Shown: in pieces, positions 1 to 8,551 of the stretch
Layout of the letters: every line of letters starts with the position of its first letter
How positions within the stretch are numbered: position 1 is the stretch's first letter
Assembly: GCF_030159255.1 (NCBI RefSeq)
Contig: NZ_BSCT01000017.1
Location: forward strand, 92,820 to 156,819
Direction of reading: 5' to 3'
Length of the DNA: 64,000 nt
From: Bradyrhizobium sp. SSBR45G
Lineage (GTDB): Bacteria; Pseudomonadota; Alphaproteobacteria; Rhizobiales; Xanthobacteraceae
Notes under the pieces: model-generated
The model's database searches: none
What the model saw: the letters and a program-made list of their open reading frames with translations, nothing else
What the model was told of the DNA's origin: nothing
Program-made: the position numbers and the translations under genes

Positions 1-1503
1 ATCGAGATCTTCGTCAAGCCCGGCGACAGCGTGAAGGCGGAGGATCCGCTGATCGCGCTGGAGTCCGACAAGGCGACGATGGAGGTGCCGTCGCCGCGTG
101 ACGGCACCGTGAAGGCTGTGGTCGTCAAGGTCGGCGACAAGGTCAGCGAAGGCACCGTCGTCGTGCAGTTCGAGGACGCAGGCGCCGCGCAGGCCGAGGC
201 GCGTCCGGTCGTCAGCGCGCCGCCGTCGCCGGTCAGCGCGCCCGCCGGCGTCGCCGAGGTGCGGGTGCCCGACATCGGCGACTTCAAGGAAGTTCCGGTC
301 ATCGAGATCTTCGTCAAGCCGGGCGACAGCGTGAAGGCGGAGGATCCGCTCGTCGCGCTGGAATCCGACAAGGCGACCATGGAGGTGCCGGCGCCGCTGT
401 CAGGCACGGTGCGCGAGCTCAAGGTCAAGATCGGAGACAAGGTCAGCGAGGGCGCGATCATTCTGGTGCTGGCGACAGGCGAAGTCGCTGTTGCAGCAAG
501 CGCGCCGCCGGCCGCGGCTGCACCTGTTGCCGTGTCTCCGGCTCCGGCCGCAGCTGACGATAGTTCTTTCGCGCTCGCCTATGCCGGCCCTGCGGTGCGC
601 AAGCTCGCCCGCGAGATGGCTGTTGACCTTGGCAAGGTGAAGGGCACCGGCAATCACGGCCGTATCCTGCGCGAGGACGTCGAGGCCTTCGCCAAGGGCG
701 AGACGAAGGGCGGCGCCGCCCCGGCCAAGTCGCAAGCGGCGGCCGCAAGCACGGGTGGAGGCGCGGGTCTCGATCTGCTGCCTTGGCCGAAGGTCGATTT
801 CGCCAAATACGGTCCCGTCGAGCGCAAGGAACTCGGCCGCATCAAGAAGATCTCGGCGGCCAATCTGCATCGCAACTGGGTGGTCATCCCGCACGTCACC
901 ACCCATGACGAGGCCGATATTACCGAGCTCGAGCAGTTCCGCGTCAAGATGAACAAGGAGCTCGAGAAGAGCGGCGTCAAGCTGTCGCTGCTGCCGTTCA
1001 TGGTGAAGGCCGCGGTGGCCGCCTTGAAGAAATTCCCCGAGTTCAACGCCAGCCTCGACGGCGATACGCTGGTCTATAAGAACTATTGGCACATCGGCTT
1101 TGCCGCCGACACGCCGAACGGCCTGATGGTGCCGGTGATCCGGGATGCCGACAAGAAGTCGATCCCCGAGATCGCCAGGGAGATGAATGACCTCGCCAAG
1201 CTCGCGCGCGAGGGCAAGATCAAGCCCGACCAGATGCAGGGGGGCACCTTCTCGATCTCCTCGCTCGGCGGCATCGGCGGCATCTACTTCACGCCGATCA
1301 TCAATGCGCCCGAGGTCGCGATCATGGGCGTCTGCAAGGGCTACTGGAAGCAGCATTCGGCTGACGGCAAGACCTGGACGTCGCAGCTCACACTGCCGCT
1401 GTCGCTGTCCTGGGACCACCGCGTCATCGACGGCGCCGCCGCCGCCCGCTTCAACGTCCATTTCGCCAACGTGCTCGCCGATCTCCGGCGCGTGCTGTTC
1501 TGA
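1..1503 (+). CDS. aceF: Dihydrolipoamide acetyltransferase, E2 of pyruvate dehydrogenase (5' end outside window)
   Basis: Transfers acetyl groups from the lipoyl arm to CoA in the pyruvate dehydrogenase complex. The reading frame is open from base 1, so the N-terminus lies outside the window. Two lipoyl domains are visible, each with the ESDKATMEVP lipoylation motif (lysine codons at 70 and 370), joined by an Ala/Pro-rich linker. A third such linker leads to the E3/E1-binding domain (AGPAVRKLAREM, about codon 195) and the catalytic domain, which ends with the active-site motif DHRVIDG (His at codon 473, Asp at codon 477). The two lipoyl repeats are almost identical in nucleotide sequence. lpdA starts 20 bp downstream, so the two are one operon. 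The lpdA partner and the domain order favour pyruvate over 2-oxoglutarate dehydrogenase. Confidence 0.93.
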   Translation: MEIFVKPGDSVKAEDPLIALESDKATMEVPSPRDGTVKAVVVKVGDKVSEGTVVVQFEDAGAAQAEARPVVSAPPSPVSAPAGVAEVRVPDIGDFKEVPVIEIFVKPGDSVKAEDPLVALESDKATMEVPAPLSGTVRELKVKIGDKVSEGAIILVLATGEVAVAASAPPAAAAPVAVSPAPAAADDSSFALAYAGPAVRKLAREMAVDLGKVKGTGNHGRILREDVEAFAKGETKGGAAPAKSQAAAASTGGGAGLDLLPWPKVDFAKYGPVERKELGRIKKISAANLHRNWVVIPHVTTHDEADITELEQFRVKMNKELEKSGVKLSLLPFMVKAAVAALKKFPEFNASLDGDTLVYKNYWHIGFAADTPNGLMVPVIRDADKKSIPEIAREMNDLAKLAREGKIKPDQMQGGTFSISSLGGIGGIYFTPIINAPEVAIMGVCKGYWKQHSADGKTWTSQLTLPLSLSWDHRVIDGAAAARFNVHFANVLADLRRVLF

Positions 1504-1522
1504 GATGTAAGGAGGGAACGGC

Positions 1523-3274
1523 ATGGCTCAGCTGATCGACGTGAAGGTGCCGGACATCGGCGACTTCAAGGATGTCGCAATCATCGAGGTGCTGGTGAAG
1601 CCGGGCGAAACGGTCGCCGTCGACACCAGCCTGATCATCGTCGAGTCCGACAAGGCCTCGATGGAAATTCCGTCCTCGCACGCCGGCACCGTCAAGGAGA
1701 TCCGCATCAAGACCGGCGACAAGGTCAGCGAGGGCTCGGTCATTCTCGCGCTTGAGGCCACGGATGCTGCGGCCAGTGCGGCGCCCGCCGCGGTCTCGCC
1801 GCCGCCCGCCGCTGCCCCGGCTGCTGCGCCCGCGCCCGCCGCCGCGTCCTATTCCGGCAAGGCCGATATCGACTGCGAGATGCTGGTGCTCGGCGCCGGT
1901 CCCGGCGGCTACTCCGCCGCGTTCCGTGCCGCAGATCTCGGTATGAAGACCGTGCTGGTCGAGCGCTACAGTACGCTCGGCGGGGTCTGTCTCAACGTCG
2001 GCTGCATCCCGAGCAAGGCGCTGCTGCACACCGCGTCCGTGATCGACGAGGTCAGGCATCTGCCTGATCACGGCATCTCGTTCGGCGCGCCGCAGATCGA
2101 TCTCGACAAGCTGCGCGGTTTCAAGGACGGCGTCATCAAGAAGCTGACTGGCGGCCTCGCCGGCATGGCCAAGGCGCGCAAGGTCGAGGTGGTGACGGGC
2201 GTCGGCAGCTTCGTCGATCCCAATCACCTGGAGGTCGCGACCGCGAGCGGCAAGACGACGATCCGCTTCGCCAAGGCGATCATCGCCGCCGGCAGCCAGG
2301 CCGTGAAGCTGCCGTTCCTGCCCGACGATCCGCGGATCGTCGATTCCACCGGCGCGCTGCTGCTGAAGTCGATCCCGAAGCGGATGCTGGTGATCGGCGG
2401 CGGCATCATCGGGCTTGAAATGGCGACGGTCTATTCGACGCTCGGTTCCCGCATCGACGTCGTCGAGATGCTCGACGGCCTGATGCAGGGTGCGGATCGC
2501 GACCTCGTCAAGGTCTGGGAGAAGATCAACGCGCACCGTTTCGACAAGGTGATGCTGAAGACCAAGACCGTCGGCGCCAAGGCGACCGAGGCCGGCATCG
2601 AGGTGAGCTTCGAGGGCGCGCAGGCGCCGGCCGGGCCGCAGCTTTATGATCTCGTGCTGGTGGCGGTCGGCCGCAGCCCGAACGGCAAGGCGATATCAGC
2701 CGGCAAGGCCGGCGTCGCCGTCACCGACCGAGGCTTCATCAACGTCGACAAGCAGATGCGCACCAACGTGCCGCACATCTTCGCCATCGGTGACGTCGTG
2801 GGACAGCCGATGCTGGCGCATAAGGCCGTGCACGAGGGCCATGTCGCGGCCGAGGCAGCGCATGGCGAGAAGTCCTATTTCGACGCGCGGCAGATTCCGT
2901 CGGTCGCCTACACCGATCCGGAGGTCGCCTGGGCGGGCAAGACCGAGGAGCAGTGCAAGGCCGAAGGCATCAAGTTCGGCAAGTCCGTGTTCCCATGGGC
3001 GGCTTCGGGACGCGCCATCGCGAACGGTCGTGACGAGGGCTTCACCAAATTGCTGTTCGACGCCACGACCCACCGCATCATCGGCGGCGGCATCGTCGGC
3101 ACCCATGCCGGCGACCTCATCAGCGAGATCTGTCTCGCCATCGAGATGGGCTGCGAGCCCGCCGATATCGGTAAGACCATTCATCCGCATCCGACGCTCG
3201 GCGAATCCATTGGCATGGCAGCCGAGGTATTCGAGGGGCACTGCACCGATCTGCCGCCGCAGAAGCGGAAATAG
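1523..3274 (+). CDS. lpdA: Dihydrolipoamide dehydrogenase with N-terminal lipoyl domain
   Basis: FAD enzyme (E3) that reoxidises dihydrolipoamide with NAD+. The 583-residue protein has an extra N-terminal lipoyl domain (ESDKASMEIP, Lys44), an Ala/Pro linker to about residue 110, then the flavoprotein core: GAGPGGYSAAFRAADLG for FAD, redox-active disulfide GGVCLNVGCIPSK (Cys156, Cys161), NAD-binding GGGIIGLEMA, and the C-terminal His-Glu pair in HPHPTLGE (His556, Glu561). About 470 residues is usual without the lipoyl domain, which accounts for the extra length. A strong GGAGG ribosome site at 1511-1515 fixes the ATG. It follows aceF directly, marking it as the PDH-specific E3. Confidence 0.95.
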   Translation: MAQLIDVKVPDIGDFKDVAIIEVLVKPGETVAVDTSLIIVESDKASMEIPSSHAGTVKEIRIKTGDKVSEGSVILALEATDAAASAAPAAVSPPPAAAPAAAPAPAAASYSGKADIDCEMLVLGAGPGGYSAAFRAADLGMKTVLVERYSTLGGVCLNVGCIPSKALLHTASVIDEVRHLPDHGISFGAPQIDLDKLRGFKDGVIKKLTGGLAGMAKARKVEVVTGVGSFVDPNHLEVATASGKTTIRFAKAIIAAGSQAVKLPFLPDDPRIVDSTGALLLKSIPKRMLVIGGGIIGLEMATVYSTLGSRIDVVEMLDGLMQGADRDLVKVWEKINAHRFDKVMLKTKTVGAKATEAGIEVSFEGAQAPAGPQLYDLVLVAVGRSPNGKAISAGKAGVAVTDRGFINVDKQMRTNVPHIFAIGDVVGQPMLAHKAVHEGHVAAEAAHGEKSYFDARQIPSVAYTDPEVAWAGKTEEQCKAEGIKFGKSVFPWAASGRAIANGRDEGFTKLLFDATTHRIIGGGIVGTHAGDLISEICLAIEMGCEPADIGKTIHPHPTLGESIGMAAEVFEGHCTDLPPQKRK

Positions 3275-3323
3275 GCGATTGGGACGAAACGTACACCGAG
3301 TGAGACCAGGGAGAGAAGGTTCG

Positions 3324-4643
3324 ATGTCTGCAACCACCACAGCGGCCGCGGCGCCGAAAAAGCCGTTCTACCGGGTCCTCTATGTGCAGGTCCTGGTCGC
3401 GATCGTGCTCGGCGTCATCGTCGGCTGGCTCTGGCCGGAGTTCGGCAAGAACGACTGGATCAAGGCGCTCGGCGACGGCTTCGTCAAGCTGATCAAGATG
3501 GTGATCGCGCCAGTCATCTTCTGCACTGTCGTGTCCGGCATCGCGCACATTTCCGAGGTGAAGAAGGTCGGTCGCGTCGCGGTCAAGGCGTTGATCTATT
3601 TCGAGATCGTCTCGACCTTTGCACTGGCGCTGGGCCTGATCGTCGCGAACGTGCTGCGTCCCGGCGCGGGCTTCCAGGGCCAGACCAATGCCGCCGCAGT
3701 CGCCAGCTATGCCAAGCAGGCGAGCGAGATGAAGTCGGTCGACTTCGTCCTTCACATCATTCCGGACACTGTGGTCGGGGCGTTCGCCCAGGGCGAGATC
3801 CTGCAGGTGCTGCTGTTCTCGATCCTGTTCGGCTTCGCCTTGATGAGCCTCGGTGAACGCGGCCATACGATGCGCGCGTTCATCGACGACGCGGCGCATG
3901 CCGTCTTCGGCGTTATCGCGATCGTGGTGAAGGCTGCCCCGATCGGTGCTTTCGGCGCGATGGCTTTCACCATCGGGCGCTACGGCCCGCAGGCGCTTGG
4001 CAACCTCGCGGGTCTCATCGCGACCTTCTATCTGACCGCGCTCGTCTTCGTCTTCGTCGTGCTCGGTATCATCGCGCGCATCGCGGGATTCTCGATCTTC
4101 AAGTTTCTCGTATACATCAAGGACGAGTTGCTGATCGTGCTCGGCACGTCGTCATCGGAGAGCGCGCTGCCGCAGATGATGGAAAAGCTGGAGCGTCTCG
4201 GCTGCTCCAAGCCGGTGGTGGGACTCGTCGTTCCAACCGGCTATTCCTTCAATCTCGATGGCACCAACATCTACATGACGCTGGCCACATTGTTCATCGC
4301 TCAGGCCATGAACGTCGATCTCAGCTTCGGGGAGCAGATCACGATTCTGCTCGTCGCGATGCTGACCTCGAAGGGCGCCTCTGGCATCACTGGCGCCGGC
4401 TTCATTACGCTTGCCGGCACGCTCGCGGCTGTCAGGCCTGAGCTCGTGCCGGGCATGGCGATCGTGCTTGGCATCGACAAGTTCATGAGCGAATGCCGCG
4501 CGCTCACCAATCTCTGCGGCAACGGCGTCGCCTGCGTGATCGTCGCCTGGTGGGAGGGTGAGCTCGACCGCGACAAGCTGCGCGCCGCGCTCGACCGCGA
4601 CATCGATCCTTCCGATGTCGAAGTTGCCGTCACCACTGGTTGA
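3324..4643 (+). CDS. dctA: C4-dicarboxylate:cation symporter DctA
   Basis: Inner-membrane importer of succinate, malate and fumarate, the carbon sources rhizobia receive in nodules. The 439-residue protein is hydrophobic throughout and carries the DAACS family signatures: GTSSSESALPQMMEKLERLG (serine-rich reentrant loop) and PTGYSFNLDGTNIYMTLA (the NxDGT substrate/cation motif). The frame is open further upstream into lpdA; the ATG at 3324, preceded by GGGAGAGAAGG, gives the family-typical start (AAPKKPFYRVLYVQVLVAI). It sits 49 bp after lpdA and is followed by a perfect hairpin. The likely regulators DctB/DctD are encoded 4 kb downstream on the same strand, not divergently as in Rhizobium. 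Confidence 0.93.
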   Translation: MSATTTAAAAPKKPFYRVLYVQVLVAIVLGVIVGWLWPEFGKNDWIKALGDGFVKLIKMVIAPVIFCTVVSGIAHISEVKKVGRVAVKALIYFEIVSTFALALGLIVANVLRPGAGFQGQTNAAAVASYAKQASEMKSVDFVLHIIPDTVVGAFAQGEILQVLLFSILFGFALMSLGERGHTMRAFIDDAAHAVFGVIAIVVKAAPIGAFGAMAFTIGRYGPQALGNLAGLIATFYLTALVFVFVVLGIIARIAGFSIFKFLVYIKDELLIVLGTSSSESALPQMMEKLERLGCSKPVVGLVVPTGYSFNLDGTNIYMTLATLFIAQAMNVDLSFGEQITILLVAMLTSKGASGITGAGFITLAGTLAAVRPELVPGMAIVLGIDKFMSECRALTNLCGNGVACVIVAWWEGELDRDKLRAALDRDIDPSDVEVAVTTG

Positions 4644-4652
4644 TGCCGGACG

Positions 4653-4681
4653 AACCGGGACTGGCAGGACCAGTCCCGGTT
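4653..4681 (+). terminator. Hairpin after dctA
   Basis: Perfect 12-bp inverted repeat (AACCGGGACTGG, loop CAGGA) ten bases after the dctA stop, followed by CTCCCCCTT. The stem is strong but the trailing T-run is poor, so it may be a terminator or an mRNA 3'-stabilising hairpin that separates dctA from maeB. Confidence 0.6.
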
Positions 4682-4715
4682 CTCCCCCTTGATGCAGATG
4701 AGTTCGAGGATCGCG

Positions 4716-6992
4716 ATGGATCGGGACCTGAAGGAAGCCGCACTCGAATATCATCGCCTGCCGACGCCCGGGAAGATCTCCGTGGTGCCGACCAAGGCGA
4801 TGGCGACGCAGCGCGACCTGGCGCTGGCCTATTCACCTGGGGTGGCCGAGCCATGCCTGGTCATCGCGGCGGATCCATCGCAGGCCGATGAGCTGACGGC
4901 GCGCAGCAATCTCGTGGCCGTCGTCACGAATGGCACCGCCGTGCTCGGCCTCGGCAATATCGGTCCGCTGGCCGGCAAGCCCGTCATGGAGGGTAAGGCC
5001 TGCCTGTTCAAGAAATTCGCCGGCATCGACGTGTTCGACATCGAGCTCGCCGAGACCGATCCGGACGCGCTGATCGACACCATCGCGCGGATGGAGCCGA
5101 CCTTCGGCGGCATCAATCTCGAGGACATCAAGGCGCCGGAGTGCTTCTACATCGAGCAGAAGCTGCGCGAGCGGATGAAGATTCCGGTGTTCCACGATGA
5201 TCAGCACGGCACCGCGATCATCGTGGCGGCGGCGATCCTGAATGGGCTCAAGCTCGTCAAGAAGAACATCAAGGACGTCCGGCTGGTGTGCTCGGGCGCC
5301 GGCGCCGCGGCGCTCGCCTGTCTCGATCTGATCGTTAGCCTCGGGCTGCCGCGCGAGCAGATCATCGTCAGCGACGTGTTCGGCGTGGTCTATGCCGGCC
5401 GCGCCGAGGGCATGGACGACAACAAGGCCCGCTATGCGGTCAAGACCTCGGCGCGGACGCTCGGCGACATCATCGAGGGCGCAGACATCTTTCTCGGCCT
5501 GTCCGCCGGCAACGTGCTGAAGCCGGACATGGTCAAGCAGATGGCGCGCGATCCCCTGATCTTCGCGATGGCCAATCCGACGCCCGAGATCATGCCGGAG
5601 GATGCGCTGGCGGTGCGGCCCGATGCGATCATCGGCACCGGGCGGTCGGACTTCCCCAACCAGATCAACAATGTCCTGTGCTTTCCCTTCATCTTCCGGG
5701 GCGCGCTGGACTGCGGCGCCACCACCATCAACGATGCGATGAAGCTGGCCACGGTACATGCGCTCGCCGATCTCGCGATGACCGAGGTGCCCGAGGTGGT
5801 GGCCGCGGCATACAAGGGCGAAGGCCTGCGCTTCGGCCGCGACTATCTCATTCCAAAACCGTTCGACCCGCGCCTGATCGAGGTCATTGCGCCAGCGGTC
5901 GCCAAGGCTGCGGCCGACACCGGGGTCGCCCGGCGTCCGATCGCGGACATGGCGGACTACCGCGCGAAGCTGGCGCGGTTCGTCTACCGCTCCGGCAATG
6001 CCATGCAGCCGGTGTTCGCGGTCGCCAAGAGCGCCGCCAAATCGCTGCTGCTGGCGGAGGGCGAGGAGGAGCGCGTGCTGCGCGCCGCGCAGATCGTCGT
6101 CGACGAGGGGCTCGCGCTGCCGAAGCTGGTCGGCCGCCCCGCCATCATCGCGGAGCAGATCAAGGCCTTCGGTCTCCGCCTCAAGCCGGGACATGATTGC
6201 GAGATCATCGATCCGCAGGACGAGCGCGTCCATGCCGAATGCGCCGAGATGTACCACGCCAGCCGCAAGCGCGATGGCGTCTCTGCGGGACTGGCGCTGT
6301 CGGAGACCCGCAACAACGCGACGGTGCTCGCCTCGCTGCTGCTCGCGCGCGGTGTCGGCGATGCGATGCTGTGCGGCGTGGTCGGCCGGACCTCCGACCA
6401 TCTCGCCACGATCCGCAACGTGATCGGCCTCCGCGACGACGTCGCCACGCTCGCGGTGATGCAGATGCTGATGCTCGACCGCCACCAGCTGTTCATCTGC
6501 GACACCCACTGCAATGCCGATCCGACCGCCGAGCAGGTCGCCGACATCGCGCTGCTGGCGGCGGCGGCCGTCCAGCGCTTCGGCATCACGCCGCGGGTGG
6601 CGCTGCTGTCGCATTCGAGCTTCGGCAGTTCGTCTGCGCCGGAGGCGTTGAAGATGCGCCAGGCGCGCGCCATCATCCATGCGCGTTCACCCGCGCTGGT
6701 TGTGGAAGGAGAGATGCGGGGCGATGCGGCGCTCTCGCAATCCATCCTCGATCACGAGTTTCCGGACTCCGGTTTCGAGGGACCAGCGAACGTGCTGGTC
6801 ATGCCCAATCGTGATGCAGCCAACATCTCGTATAATCTGCTAAGGATGGCGGCGGGGCAGGGGCTCACCGTGGGAGGCATCCTGCTCGGTGCCGCCAGGC
6901 CGGCGCATATACTGACGCCATCGTCGACGGTGCGGCGCATCGTGAACATGGCGGCGGTTGCGGTGGCCGGGGCGGCGGTGCCGAAGACATGA
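4716..6992 (+). CDS. maeB: NADP-dependent malic enzyme, MaeB type with phosphotransacetylase-like domain
   Basis: Decarboxylates malate to pyruvate, supplying acetyl-CoA precursors during growth on dicarboxylates. The first 430 or so residues are the malic enzyme part: LAYSPGVAEPC, TFGGINLEDIKAPECF, VFHDDQHGTAI and GRSDFPNQINNVLCFPF. The remaining 330 residues form the PTA_PTB-like domain typical of MaeB (LLARGVGDAMLCGVVGRT, LLSHSSFGSS), usually regulatory rather than catalytic. I place the start at 4716, where GAGGA lies 7 bases upstream; in-frame TTG 4689 and ATG 4692/4698 are possible but lack a ribosome site. Its position beside dctA and PDH suggests a dicarboxylate-to-acetyl-CoA route. 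NADP rather than NAD preference is inferred from the family. Confidence 0.92.
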   Translation: MDRDLKEAALEYHRLPTPGKISVVPTKAMATQRDLALAYSPGVAEPCLVIAADPSQADELTARSNLVAVVTNGTAVLGLGNIGPLAGKPVMEGKACLFKKFAGIDVFDIELAETDPDALIDTIARMEPTFGGINLEDIKAPECFYIEQKLRERMKIPVFHDDQHGTAIIVAAAILNGLKLVKKNIKDVRLVCSGAGAAALACLDLIVSLGLPREQIIVSDVFGVVYAGRAEGMDDNKARYAVKTSARTLGDIIEGADIFLGLSAGNVLKPDMVKQMARDPLIFAMANPTPEIMPEDALAVRPDAIIGTGRSDFPNQINNVLCFPFIFRGALDCGATTINDAMKLATVHALADLAMTEVPEVVAAAYKGEGLRFGRDYLIPKPFDPRLIEVIAPAVAKAAADTGVARRPIADMADYRAKLARFVYRSGNAMQPVFAVAKSAAKSLLLAEGEEERVLRAAQIVVDEGLALPKLVGRPAIIAEQIKAFGLRLKPGHDCEIIDPQDERVHAECAEMYHASRKRDGVSAGLALSETRNNATVLASLLLARGVGDAMLCGVVGRTSDHLATIRNVIGLRDDVATLAVMQMLMLDRHQLFICDTHCNADPTAEQVADIALLAAAAVQRFGITPRVALLSHSSFGSSSAPEALKMRQARAIIHARSPALVVEGEMRGDAALSQSILDHEFPDSGFEGPANVLVMPNRDAANISYNLLRMAAGQGLTVGGILLGAARPAHILTPSSTVRRIVNMAAVAVAGAAVPKT

Positions 6993-7055
6993 TGCAGACG
7001 GAGTGACGCGGGAGTCGCTCCGCCGCGCCATGGCCACGCTTGGGGAGGTTGGACG

Positions 7056-8378
7056 ATGGCCGTTGCGCAGTCGGGAGTTCCGCGTGTCGTAATCGTCGGC
7101 GGTGGTGCCGGCGGATTGGAACTGGCCACGCGCCTCGGCGACAAATATGGCCGCAAGGGCCGGATCGACGTCACCCTGGTCGAGCGCAACCGCACCCATG
7201 TGTGGAAGCCGAAGCTGCACGAGATCGCTGCCGGCAGCATGGACATCTCGGCCCACGAGGTCGACTATCTCGCGCAGGCGTATTGGCACGGCTTCCACTA
7301 CCGCATCGGCGACATGATCGGCCTCGACCGCGACAAGCGCGAGGTGCTGGTGGCGCCCTATCTCGATGCCGAGGGGCGCGAGGTCACCCCCAAGCGCACC
7401 ATTCCCTATGACGTGCTCGTCCTCGCCATCGGCAGCCAGAACAATGATTTCGGCACGCCGGGTGTCGCCGACCACGCCATCAAGCTGGAATCGCAGCGCG
7501 AAGCCCGGCGCTTCCACGAGCGCATGATCAACGCCTGCATCCGCGTCCATTCGCAATCGTCGCCGATCGCCGCGCACCAGTTGAAGGTCGCGATCATCGG
7601 CGCCGGCGCCACCGGCGTCGAGCTGGCCGCCGAGCTGCACCGCACGACGCGCGAGGTTGTGGCCTATGGCCTCGACCAGGTCGATGCCGAGAAGGACATC
7701 AAGATCACGCTGATCGAAGCCGCGGGCCGCGTGCTGCCCGCGCTGCCGGAGCGGGTCTCGCGGGAGACCGAAAAGCTGCTCGCGCGACTGGGAGTCGAGG
7801 TGCTGGTCGGCGCCAAGGTCGCCGAGGTCGGCGCCGACAGGGTCAGCCTTTCAGATGGCCGCATCATCCCGGCCGAGCTGATCGTCTGGGCCGCCGGGGT
7901 GAAAGCGCCGGATTTCCTCAAGGACATCGCCGGGCTCGAAACCAACCGCATCAACCAGCTCGTCGTCAAGCAGACGCTGCAGACGACGCGCGACGAGCGT
8001 GTCTTCGCGATCGGCGACTGCTCGGCCTGTTCCTGGGGCGAGCGCGGCAACGTGCCGCCGCGGGCGCAGGCGGCGCATCAGCAGGCCTCGCATCTCTACA
8101 AGCAGATCCCGCGCTTCATCCGGGGCGAGCCGCTGGCGGACTACCGCTATCACGATTTCGGCTCGCTGGTGTCGCTCGGCGAGTTCTCGACGGTCGGCTC
8201 GATGATGGGCGCGCTGGTCGGCGGCAATCTGGTGTTCGAGGGCCTGTTCGCGCGGATGATGTATCTGTCGCTCTACAAGATGCACGAATACGCGCTGCAC
8301 GGCTTGGCCAAGGTGAGCCTGGACACGCTGGCGCGCCTGATCACCCGCCGCACCGAGCCGCACGTCAAGCTGCACTGA
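7056..8378 (+). CDS. ndh: NAD(P)/FAD-dependent oxidoreductase, type II NADH dehydrogenase
   Basis: A 440-residue two-dinucleotide-fold flavoprotein: FAD site VIVGGGAGGLELATRLG near residue 11, second NAD(P) site VAIIGAGATGVELAAELH near residue 180, and a late FAD motif RVFAIGDCSACSW. This matches non-proton-pumping NADH:quinone oxidoreductases (NDH-2), which are peripheral membrane proteins; the C-terminal stretch after residue 390 (MMGALVGGNLVFEGLFARMMYLSLYKMH, split here by function) is hydrophobic and amphipathic as expected for membrane attachment. AGG-rich sequence (GGGGAGG, 7040s) precedes the ATG. A quinone-dependent sulfide or other oxidoreductase is less likely because the sulfide-quinone reductase cysteines are absent. 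Confidence 0.82.
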   Translation: MAVAQSGVPRVVIVGGGAGGLELATRLGDKYGRKGRIDVTLVERNRTHVWKPKLHEIAAGSMDISAHEVDYLAQAYWHGFHYRIGDMIGLDRDKREVLVAPYLDAEGREVTPKRTIPYDVLVLAIGSQNNDFGTPGVADHAIKLESQREARRFHERMINACIRVHSQSSPIAAHQLKVAIIGAGATGVELAAELHRTTREVVAYGLDQVDAEKDIKITLIEAAGRVLPALPERVSRETEKLLARLGVEVLVGAKVAEVGADRVSLSDGRIIPAELIVWAAGVKAPDFLKDIAGLETNRINQLVVKQTLQTTRDERVFAIGDCSACSWGERGNVPPRAQAAHQQASHLYKQIPRFIRGEPLADYRYHDFGSLVSLGEFSTVGSMMGALVGGNLVFEGLFARMMYLSLYKMHEYALHGLAKVSLDTLARLITRRTEPHVKLH

Positions 8379-8551
8379 TGGGCGCAGGCCTCGCGGCCGC
8401 CTCGGTCGGGCAGGGCGGTCGCGCTGCATTGCGGCATCGCCGCCGGCCGATTTTGCTGTCGCCTATTCCACCGCAAGTCTCTAGAGTTGCTGGCGAAAAG
8501 CGGGCGCGGCGGGCGCAGTCCGCCAAGTCACGGATTGGCCTGGCTCAGGAG

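Noticed and set aside
1083..1105. TTGGCAC ... TTTGC as a sigma-54 promoter
   Set aside because: The GG-to-GC spacing is 12 rather than 10 and it lies within aceF.
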